DNA of 6,876 nt from Euryarchaeota archaeon UBA23 (GTDB taxonomy: Archaea; Thermoplasmatota; Poseidoniia; Poseidoniales; Thalassarchaeaceae), in contig DAIJ01000005.1 of the NCBI GenBank assembly GCA_002498725.1, positions 1 through 6,876 of the forward strand, written 5' to 3'. Position 1 is the first letter of the stretch. Every line of letters begins with the position of its first letter. The notes beneath the pieces are model-generated. The model saw nothing but the letters and a program-made list of their open reading frames with translations, ran no database searches and was not told the DNA's origin. Both the position numbers and the translations under genes were made by a program. Below are positions 1 through 5,455 of this stretch, piece by piece.

Positions 1-9
1 ATTAATTCC

Positions 10-1785
10 ATGGTTATTGCTGATCTTGGCGGACTGGATGTAACAAGTGATCCTTATCCAATATCTTGTTTAGAATCATGGATAGTTCGTGCACACCCCA
101 GACTCACAGAATCTGAAAGAAGACGTCGTCTGACAAGTCTTCGTGAGAGAATACTAACTACTAGGAGAGTTAAGACAGAAGAATCTACTTGGAGAAGATT
201 TCGTAAGGATTGGGGCGATTCCGATTTTACAAATGAGGAGGCATCAATAAGAATTCTTGATAATAGAGGTTTAGGTAATGTAGCAATCACATCACTAATA
301 GAATGGTCAGTCTCTACAGAAGATCGTCCCGCCCTTGTTCTTGAAATCAACAAAACAATTCCTGATGATTTGTTAACTACTGTAATAGCACATCCAATGC
401 TACGATTAATAATTGCATCTGATCATTACAAACAGTTTTCAATTTTTGATGAACTAATAGTGGATCCATTAAGGCCTTTACCTTGGTTAAGATTGAAGAC
501 TAGAGGAGGGCGTGATATCCCTTTACGTCTATCTGAACCACTTGCCTCTGCCGACATCATAATCTCCGAAGAATTACAGAACCTTGATCCATGGATGATT
601 CTTAATAAAGATATAAATCACAGTAAAATATCTCAAGATAGTGATAATTCAATGCTCAGTTCAGCGATATCACAGTACCCTGAAGGTAATGAAGACTGGG
701 CGAATATGTTGGAGGCTAGTTACCCAATAGCGGCTTGGATTGCATCTCCACTAAGGACACGTTGGCATCGTTGGCAGAGATTACGTGATAGATTAAATTC
801 AGAATGGCTAGCATTAATGGATCTACGCTATATCCCTTTAGAAAGATTAGCGGAAATTGTAGATGAGGCTACCGAGGAAGTCCAAGAAAAATTCTCAACC
901 CAACTCAGATCCATGATACGGGATAACTCCCAAGTAGCTCTACGTGCTAGGCCCTCGACAGACCCCTCTCAAGCCACAATAGGAGATTCTTGGATTGCAT
1001 CTCAATTGTTAGCAAATGCTGCTTGGTTACCAGACGATATGCATTCAGACTTACTACATTGGGCTCTAGAGGCTTGGCTTGTAAATCCTCCAATAGATTC
1101 AGTCAATTCATTAACTTCTATTCAATGGCTATACAAATTAGGAAAAATAGACCAAGAATCATATGACCCTATTCTACAAGGAATTCTTCGAAGATCTCGT
1201 GATCTAAGTATTGAGCATGACTTACACGTTTGGTCTCTTCTAGTAAGTGCCCTTCTAGATAATCGTAATCTTGCTATTAATGAATTAGAAGCAGTTATTA
1301 CTCGCTTACCTTTAGATTGGTGGGCACCTTTGTCTCCTAAATTGTTGCAATATCTTCTCACCGAAGAGTCAACTTTTGAATGGTTAACTACGAATCCAAT
1401 ACCATGGGCGGCAGTTATTTTCAGACCGAAGGGCGAAGCCTCTCTTGCTCCAGGGCTAGTAGATGTAATACACCCAGGCTTCTCACTTAGTTTACGAAAC
1501 TCACTCTCAAGAAGATTGAGGCCCAGATATGAGAGGGGAACGCTGCCAGAAGGTGCTTCGCCACTGCTAGATATTCTAGATTCATTAGATACTCTTGTTT
1601 CTAATGAACCCCCTAAAACAGGAAGAACTCATCCTTTGATCGGTTGGTTGGTTAGACCTATTGATAGATGGCCTAATTTGTCTAATAGCATGATTATGCA
1701 AGGAGATCCATTTATTGCTGAAAGATTAGTTCTAAGAATCTCTGCTCACAATGAGAATTTAGAATCAGAGATAGAATTAATTTGA
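10..1785 (+). CDS. Large tryptophan-rich protein of unknown function (possibly 5'-partial)
   Basis: I do not recognise this protein. From the ATG at 10 it has 591 residues, but the frame is also open through bases 1-9, and those nine bases show no ribosome binding site. The true start may therefore lie left of the window. There is no signal peptide, no membrane segment, and no Walker, zinc or other catalytic motif. The protein has about 23 tryptophans and only one cysteine. Many short amphipathic helical stretches carry W/L pairs, for example around residues 240-275 and 335-365 and the WW near 435, which suggests an alpha-helical, perhaps repeat-like soluble fold. Residues 1-70 are rich in Arg and Glu (ERRRR near 36-40). 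Codon use is AT-rich like the other genes here. The stop codon is followed at once by a T-rich tract and then the RNA-like island. A C-terminal part of a larger multidomain protein is possible. No function is proposed. Confidence 0.8.
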   Translation: MVIADLGGLDVTSDPYPISCLESWIVRAHPRLTESERRRRLTSLRERILTTRRVKTEESTWRRFRKDWGDSDFTNEEASIRILDNRGLGNVAITSLIEWSVSTEDRPALVLEINKTIPDDLLTTVIAHPMLRLIIASDHYKQFSIFDELIVDPLRPLPWLRLKTRGGRDIPLRLSEPLASADIIISEELQNLDPWMILNKDINHSKISQDSDNSMLSSAISQYPEGNEDWANMLEASYPIAAWIASPLRTRWHRWQRLRDRLNSEWLALMDLRYIPLERLAEIVDEATEEVQEKFSTQLRSMIRDNSQVALRARPSTDPSQATIGDSWIASQLLANAAWLPDDMHSDLLHWALEAWLVNPPIDSVNSLTSIQWLYKLGKIDQESYDPILQGILRRSRDLSIEHDLHVWSLLVSALLDNRNLAINELEAVITRLPLDWWAPLSPKLLQYLLTEESTFEWLTTNPIPWAAVIFRPKGEASLAPGLVDVIHPGFSLSLRNSLSRRLRPRYERGTLPEGASPLLDILDSLDTLVSNEPPKTGRTHPLIGWLVRPIDRWPNLSNSMIMQGDPFIAERLVLRISAHNENLESEIELI

Positions 1786-1796
1786 AAAAAATCGCT

Positions 1797-1822
1797 ATTT
1801 CTGTCTTTATTTTGATTTTTTC
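1797..1822 (+). terminator. T-rich transcription terminator after the 591-residue gene
   Basis: Just past the stop codon the + strand is strongly T-rich, including a run of six T at 1815-1820 and clusters at 1806-1814. Archaeal RNA polymerase commonly terminates at such T-tracts without needing a hairpin. The position, between a long gene and a GC-rich RNA-like island, fits termination. The same stretch could instead be read as the hydrophobic part of a short signal-peptide ORF that starts with TTG at 1782 (see findings). Confidence 0.4.
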
Positions 1823-1849
1823 CATAGCGACGGGTTCATCAATAGGTGG

Positions 1850-2147
1850 TAGAACCGGGGGCTGCCCGACCGGCAACACCGTGTCGACGAAAGCCCCACG
1901 CCGGAGTTAGTAGAATGAATCACGGTACCACGGAACGGGATTTACCGTATGTCGAAGACCGACTTAAGCCTCTGCTGGGCAATGATAGCCGGAGCAAAAC
2001 ATGCGGTGGGATTGTGATGGGTCCCCGGATGACCATGATCGGAAGAGTATGGAATGATTTACGGGACAACCCCACAGTTCAACAGACGTCCCGGGGTGGG
2101 TCAGGTGCTGGAGCATTGCTGTGAAGGCTACCGTTACGCCCCGGGGC
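1850..2147 (+). ncRNA. GC-rich structured non-coding RNA, about 300 nt, family unassigned (RNase P RNA possible)
   Basis: GC content jumps to about 56% here, against roughly 35-40% in the flanking genes, and no convincing protein is encoded. In AT-rich archaea such islands are usually stable RNAs. The ends pair: 1855-1860 (CCGGGG) with 2139-2144 (CCCCGG). Internal hairpins are 1867-1873/1879-1886, 1922-1927/1943-1948, 1951-1954/1960-1963, 1968-1971/1977-1980, 1994-1996/2002-2004 (extended by 1989-1990/2005-2006) and 2020-2023/2031-2034. CCGG at 1901-1904 can instead pair with CCGG at 1989-1992, enclosing three of these hairpins. Hints of RNase P RNA are GACGAAAGCCC (1886-1896, compare conserved GAGGAAAGUCC), CCGGAGCAA (1989-1997, compare the conserved GGAGCAAG region) and GAAGGCT near the 3' end. 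Against it, the conserved ACAGAA element is not found intact, and I could not build helices P2 and a full P4. The length would also suit SRP RNA, but the GGAA/AGCAGCC signature is absent. Strand is inferred from these weak motif hits. Ends are approximate. Confidence 0.55.
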
Positions 2148-2182
2148 ACACTTTACTAATTGAAGATAAAATGAAACTAATT

Positions 2183-2187
2183 GGTGA
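2183..2187 (+). promoter_or_regulatory. Ribosome binding site of the CoA-synthesis fusion gene
   Basis: GGTGA lies six bases before the ATG at 2194. It is complementary to the usual pyrimidine-rich 3' end of archaeal 16S rRNA and fixes the start at 2194. TTTACTAA at 2152-2159 lies about 35-42 bases before the ATG and could serve as a weak TATA element, but this is only a guess. Confidence 0.65.
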
Positions 2188-2193
2188 ATAGAT

Positions 2194-3210
2194 ATGTTCA
2201 ATGTCGGTCTGATTGGAGGCACATTTGATCGTTTTCACATAGGGCATCATCACCTAATCTCTAAGTCACTAGAATTTTGTAATGAATTAGAAATTTGGAT
2301 TAATTCAGATTACTTGGCTCAAAAAAAGGACCCAAGGGTCCTACCATGGGATGATAGACGCGATAACATCCTAGATTTCTTAGATGAAGAATTAGTTTCA
2401 AGAGTGTCTTTTGGTAAATTAGAGGATGAATATGGCCCTGCATTAGATCATTTAGAAGCACAGGTTATTTTTTGTACAGAGGACAATAAAGAAACTTGTG
2501 AGAGGATAAACAAATTAAGAATAGAAAATAAATTAGCCCCATTAGAAGTTGTGATATTAAAACTACAAAAAGCATGGGATGATGTGCCAATATCTAGTTC
2601 CAGAATAAGAGATGGAGAGATTGATTCTGAAGGCAGGTCTTGGCTACCTAGTAGCGTAGGAGTTAATGATTTATTTTTGACTAAAGCTGTAGAATCTAAT
2701 CTTAAAGATCCTTTTGGAATTCTAATTGAAGGGCCAGAGGATAACCCAGAGGTCGCAATGCGTTTAGTTTTGAATGAGATAAATGGTTACCATGGCCCCT
2801 TAATTGCTGTTGGAGATGTTACAGTAAAAACTCTACAAGATATAGGCCATTGTCCGGATATAGCACTTATTGATGAAAGAACAAAAAGAGAATTTTGGTC
2901 GGGCACATTGGATATTGATGAAAATAAATATGATAATGTGATTAATTGTAAAAACAAAGCGGGTCTACTTAGCGTTGATCTTTTCGAAAGTTGTAAAACA
3001 GCGATCTCTAATTGGTCTGAAAGTAAGCAATCAACAATCATTAGAGTCGATGGCGAAGAAGATTTAGCCCCTCTATTATTACATCCTCTTGCACCACTTG
3101 GTGCTGTAATTCTCTATGGTCAACCCGGAAAGGGAGTTGTTGTAAGATACACAGGAATAGATTCTAAATCACGTTGTAGGGAACTTCTATCATACATGAT
3201 AGGGAAATAA
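2194..3210 (+). CDS. coaD: Fused phosphopantetheine adenylyltransferase / GTP-dependent dephospho-CoA kinase
   Basis: This 338-residue cytosolic protein joins two enzymes for the last two steps of CoA synthesis. Residues 1 to about 155 form a nucleotidyltransferase domain. GGTFDRFHIGH (8-18) holds the HxGH signature (H15, H18), and ISSSRIR (133-139) matches the second signature of phosphopantetheine adenylyltransferases, which make dephospho-CoA from 4'-phosphopantetheine and ATP. Residues about 165-338 match the DUF359 family, characterised in Thermococcus as a dephospho-CoA kinase that uses GTP. The visible motifs are GDVTVKTL (207-214), PDIALIDERTKR (221-232), VDGEEDL (285-291) and PLGAVILYGQPGKGVVV (301-317). 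Both domains look complete and keep their signature residues, so the fusion is probably active in both steps. The two enzymes are separate proteins in the Thermococcus-type arrangement. The start at 2194 is supported by GGTGA at 2183. The gene is transcribed on its own, between the RNA-like island and a poly-T terminator. The symbol covers the first domain only. Confidence 0.93.
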   Translation: MFNVGLIGGTFDRFHIGHHHLISKSLEFCNELEIWINSDYLAQKKDPRVLPWDDRRDNILDFLDEELVSRVSFGKLEDEYGPALDHLEAQVIFCTEDNKETCERINKLRIENKLAPLEVVILKLQKAWDDVPISSSRIRDGEIDSEGRSWLPSSVGVNDLFLTKAVESNLKDPFGILIEGPEDNPEVAMRLVLNEINGYHGPLIAVGDVTVKTLQDIGHCPDIALIDERTKREFWSGTLDIDENKYDNVINCKNKAGLLSVDLFESCKTAISNWSESKQSTIIRVDGEEDLAPLLLHPLAPLGAVILYGQPGKGVVVRYTGIDSKSRCRELLSYMIGK

Positions 3211-3213
3211 CCG

Positions 3214-3222
3214 TTTTTTTTT
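3214..3222 (+). terminator. Poly-T terminator of the CoA fusion gene
   Basis: Nine consecutive T on the + strand begin four bases after the TAA stop at 3208-3210. They are followed by a short inverted repeat (GTGA/TCAC, 3223-3233). This is a typical archaeal T-tract terminator and separates the gene from the convergent membrane-protein gene that ends at 3235. Confidence 0.7.
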
Positions 3223-3234
3223 GTGATTTTCACA

Positions 3235-3747
3235 TCATGCTTCGGCTGAGTCCAGTAGATTCAGACCTATCCCAAATGCGAATGGAACAACACTCACTGC
3301 AAAAACACCAGGGTCAACCCAGGTTCCTTCTTGAACCGACCAAGCCATATAGAATATTATGCCAACAACAATCATCCAGTCAGCGATGGTTTTTCTGATC
3401 CCAAGTTCACTAGAGAAAAGACCTGAAAGACTAGAACTAATTTGTGCCAATTGAACACCAGCAGATCTGAGACCCATAATTCCAACACCAGAAAAAGCAA
3501 CCCCTACAAGTCCGAACAACAAATCATCAGATGTAATTTCAATTCCATTGTGAGGTACTGATATATCATCAAAAGACCCATTAGTTAAAAATTCAAACCA
3601 TAAGACTTTTTCACCATAGAATGCTCCATCAATAATATTCACTAAACTTAGTAAAATAATCCATAGACCTAACCCTAAAAGAACAGTTGATGCCGTACGA
3701 CTTGGTCTTGCTAGTGCAGCGTACCAGTCACTGTCAGTCATAGACAT
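3235..3747 (-). CDS. Small four-helix membrane protein of unknown function
   Basis: I do not recognise the family. From the ATG at 3747 it has 170 residues and four predicted membrane helices, at about 20-40, 76-94, 121-137 and 147-164. An extramembrane loop at 41-75 contains aromatic and acidic residues, and a second loop at 95-120 is rich in Ser and Leu. The frame stays open up to an ATG at 3858, but that start would overlap the end of cdc6 by 47 bases, and the extra 37 residues are polar and unlike the rest. ATG 3747 (or 3741, two codons later) leaves about 64 bases after the cdc6 stop and has AGGT about 11 bases upstream, so I prefer it. The gene lies downstream of cdc6 on the same strand and may share its transcript. 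A TATA-like TAGATATA near 3828-3835 on the minus strand could also give it its own promoter. No catalytic motif is visible. Confidence 0.75.
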   Translation of the reverse strand: MSMTDSDWYAALARPSRTASTVLLGLGLWIILLSLVNIIDGAFYGEKVLWFEFLTNGSFDDISVPHNGIEITSDDLLFGLVGVAFSGVGIMGLRSAGVQLAQISSSLSGLFSSELGIRKTIADWMIVVGIIFYMAWSVQEGTWVDPGVFAVSVVPFAFGIGLNLLDSAEA

Positions 3748-3811
3748 TGGATGCGGCGACCTGTGAACTTGGTTTAACCGTTGAGGCCCGAAAGCGACAT
3801 TACTTACCTCA

Positions 3812-5050
3812 TCATAGATGACTTTGAAGTCTATATCTACACTGAGCCGCCTGCTCAATTAGTGGGTCTGCATTACTCATTGTTGTGATAGCATCAATAG
3901 TCTTTGGAATAGCAGAATTGACTTGTTTACTTCTTCCACCTCTTCCCTTGCTAACGTTTCTTGCCATAATCATTCCAAGAGTGTCTAATTCATTTAGAAG
4001 AGTTGAAATCCTTCTTGGAGTCAGAGGTTCTACGGCTACATTTAGACAAGCATCTGAATAAGTTCGATATACTTCACCAGTTGAAATATTCCGTAAACCA
4101 TTATCCTCATTTATCCGAATTGAGAAAAGTACTAGTTTCTGATGTAGAGGAAGAGTTTGCAATACAGGAGTTACTTGATCATGTTCTAATTGTGACTGAG
4201 CAAGCCTCACGTGTCCCGGCTCAACTTTTTGTTGAGATCTTTGTTCTGCTTTTTGCACCGAGATTCGGAGTAAATCTAGAGCTCTCCTTGCATCTCCATG
4301 TTCTTGAGCTGCTAATGCAGCGCATAATTGAATAACTCCATTCTCCAGAACATCTTCTCTTAATCCAGTTCTAACTCTAGTACTCAAAATATCTTGAATC
4401 TCTGTTGCGCCATATGGGTGGAAAATCAAATCTTCTTGTCCCAATCTACCTGATACTCGGGGGTCTAGAAGTTGTGTAAAATGTAAATCATTACTTATTC
4501 CAATAATACAGCATCGAGAGTTTTTTAAGATAGTATTCAAACTTGTAAGATTGTAAAGAAGATTATCGCCAGCGCGTTCTACTAAGTTATCAATTTCATC
4601 AAGGACAATAATGTGTACGCCACCAGCACGGTCCATTCTTTCCACAAGTTGCTCAAGTACTCTATCAGTAGGCCATCCAGTGAAAGGAATTGGGACATCC
4701 CCACGCTCAGCCAATTTACTAGCCAAAGTTTGCACAACTCGATATCTTGTATCTACATGCCGACAATTTATTTCATATGTCCTTACAGATTTACCTAATT
4801 CTCTACCCTTCTCTAGAAGTTGGCCCAAAACAAATCTTGTGACAACAGTTTTACCAGACCCAGGTACTCCATAAAGTAACATATTAGAAGGTATATGGCC
4901 ATTAAGTGCATCAACTAAATTTCTCACCAAGGACTCAATTTCATTTTCCCTATGTGGTAAAGTTGATGGTTCAAAAGCGTGATCGAAAGCTTTCCTATCA
5001 AGAAACAAAGAGTCTTGTCCGAGAATTTTCTCGAAAATATTCCCGTCCAT
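3812..5050 (-). CDS. cdc6: Orc1/Cdc6 family replication initiation protein (AAA+ ATPase)
   Basis: This 412-residue protein has the layout of archaeal Orc1/Cdc6, which binds origin repeats and loads the MCM helicase. The AAA+ ATPase core is complete: Walker A GVPGSGKT at 61-68, Walker B VLDEID at 149-154, sensor 1 GISND at 184-188, an arginine-finger region DPRVSGRL at 196-203, and sensor 2 GDARRAL at 252-258. Residues about 295-395 form the winged-helix DNA-binding domain, including TPRRISTLLNELDTLGM (344-360) and the basic KGRGGRSK (368-375). The length is usual for the family. The start at 5050 precedes the conserved N-terminal region by a normal distance. AAGGATG lies about ten bases upstream, so the ribosome site is only moderate. 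In many archaea this gene sits beside a replication origin, and the 405-base gene-free region directly upstream makes that plausible here. The unknown membrane protein lies downstream on the same strand. Confidence 0.96.
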   Translation of the reverse strand: MDGNIFEKILGQDSLFLDRKAFDHAFEPSTLPHRENEIESLVRNLVDALNGHIPSNMLLYGVPGSGKTVVTRFVLGQLLEKGRELGKSVRTYEINCRHVDTRYRVVQTLASKLAERGDVPIPFTGWPTDRVLEQLVERMDRAGGVHIIVLDEIDNLVERAGDNLLYNLTSLNTILKNSRCCIIGISNDLHFTQLLDPRVSGRLGQEDLIFHPYGATEIQDILSTRVRTGLREDVLENGVIQLCAALAAQEHGDARRALDLLRISVQKAEQRSQQKVEPGHVRLAQSQLEHDQVTPVLQTLPLHQKLVLFSIRINEDNGLRNISTGEVYRTYSDACLNVAVEPLTPRRISTLLNELDTLGMIMARNVSKGRGGRSKQVNSAIPKTIDAITTMSNADPLIEQAAQCRYRLQSHL

Positions 5051-5270
5051 TTTTTAACACACATCCTTTATTTCTTCCAATAATCATCTGAAAGCGCCAG
5101 AGATCCAGTGCCTGAGATGAACGCGGATTCTACACGACGATGTTATGAGTAATGAAAGTATCCGGACACGAGTTGTAGAAGAGTAGAGTTTTATTGTGTA
5201 TTTGAAGATATTAAAACCCCATCTTAATCAATGTAATAATCTGTAAAATAACACATATTTAGGCGTTTTT

Positions 5271-5297
5271 AAAATAATAAATTTGCATTATTATTTT
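5271..5297. repeat. AT-only inverted repeat, 10-bp perfect arms
   Basis: AAAATAATAA (5271-5280) is the exact reverse complement of TTATTATTTT (5288-5297), with seven bases between. After two mismatches the arms can continue through T-run and A-run flanks (5264-5268 with 5300-5304). It is the most AT-rich point of the region upstream of cdc6. It could be part of a DNA-unwinding element or a bidirectional terminator, though low-complexity DNA can also give this by chance. Confidence 0.55.
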
Positions 5298-5317
5298 TTA
5301 AAAAAAGGATTGACTTG

Positions 5318-5335
5318 AGGAATTAATCAATTCCT
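5318..5335. repeat. Hairpin AGGAATT-AATC-AATTCCT followed by a T-run
   Basis: Perfect 7-bp arms at 5318-5324 and 5329-5335 enclose a four-base loop, and T5336-5339 follow on the + strand. AAAAAAGG at 5301-5308 also pairs with CCTTTTT at 5333-5339, so two alternative stems share the same right arm. It could be a protein binding site upstream of cdc6 or, read on +, a terminator-like hairpin; no + strand gene ends here. Confidence 0.5.
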
Positions 5336-5432
5336 TTTTCGAACCGATAAACACAATGCTGAAGCGTTCAAATTTTCTCTTATTCCAACTCTCAAAGGTA
5401 TAATATTAGTTTACAATACTTACAGTCCAGTA

Positions 5433-5441
5433 TTTATATAA
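5433..5441. promoter_or_regulatory. TATA-like element (box A) after the metallo-hydrolase gene
   Basis: TTTATATAA agrees closely with the archaeal TATA-box consensus and reads almost equally well on both strands. On the minus strand it would start a transcript near 5410, running toward cdc6 with a leader of about 360 bases. On + it would start one antisense to the hydrolase gene. Without a matching B-recognition element or gene start this stays tentative. Confidence 0.3.
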
Positions 5442-5444
5442 GTT

Positions 5445-5455
5445 AAAAAATAAAA
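5445..5455 (-). terminator. T-rich terminator of the metallo-hydrolase gene
   Basis: Directly after the TAG stop (5458-5456), the minus strand reads as two T-runs, TTTT and TTTTTT, separated by one A. This is a common archaeal T-tract terminator and would end the hydrolase transcript before cdc6. Confidence 0.5.

Larger units (their letters stand above)
5051..5455. other. Gene-free AT-rich region upstream of cdc6, candidate replication origin
   Basis: No gene is visible in these 405 bases on either strand. The half next to cdc6 (5085-5190) has mixed composition. The rest (about 5190-5455) is very AT-rich and holds two inverted repeats (listed separately), A/T runs at 5291-5306 and a TATA-like element at 5433-5441. 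Archaeal origins often lie next to orc1/cdc6 and combine an AT-rich unwinding element with origin recognition boxes. I see only fragments of such boxes: TCCAGT occurs at 5104-5109 and 5426-5431 in the same direction, without the rest of the known consensus. The region must also hold the cdc6 promoter. The origin call rests on position and composition only. Confidence 0.3.

Noticed and set aside
1846..2124. Open frame of 92 codons within the GC-rich island
   Set aside because: Its composition is unlike the real genes here, it has no ribosome site, resembles no protein I know, and coincides with a dense set of hairpins and end-to-end pairing, so a structured RNA explains it better.
1850..2147. 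SRP (7S) RNA as the identity of the GC-rich island
   Set aside because: GGTCAGG at 2099-2105 resembles the start of the SRP helix 8 motif, but the GGAA-type loop followed by AGCAGCC is missing, the position is too close to the 3' end, and no Alu-domain UGUAAC motif is seen.
3760..3850. tRNA-like piece on the minus strand (GGCTCAGTG, then GACTTCAAAGTC)
   Set aside because: The anticodon-like stem does not give five pairs around a seven-base loop, there is no T-arm motif or closing acceptor stem, and the first half lies inside the cdc6 coding end.
4003..4335. 110-codon open frame on + opposite cdc6
   Set aside because: It is antisense to the strongly supported winged-helix and sensor 2 region of Orc1/Cdc6, and is a shadow of that gene's codon pattern.
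5104..5431. Two TCCAGT cores as true origin recognition boxes
   Set aside because: Only six bases match, the flanks differ from the known consensus and from each other, and a six-base word recurring twice is weak evidence; they are kept only as a remark under the origin candidate.
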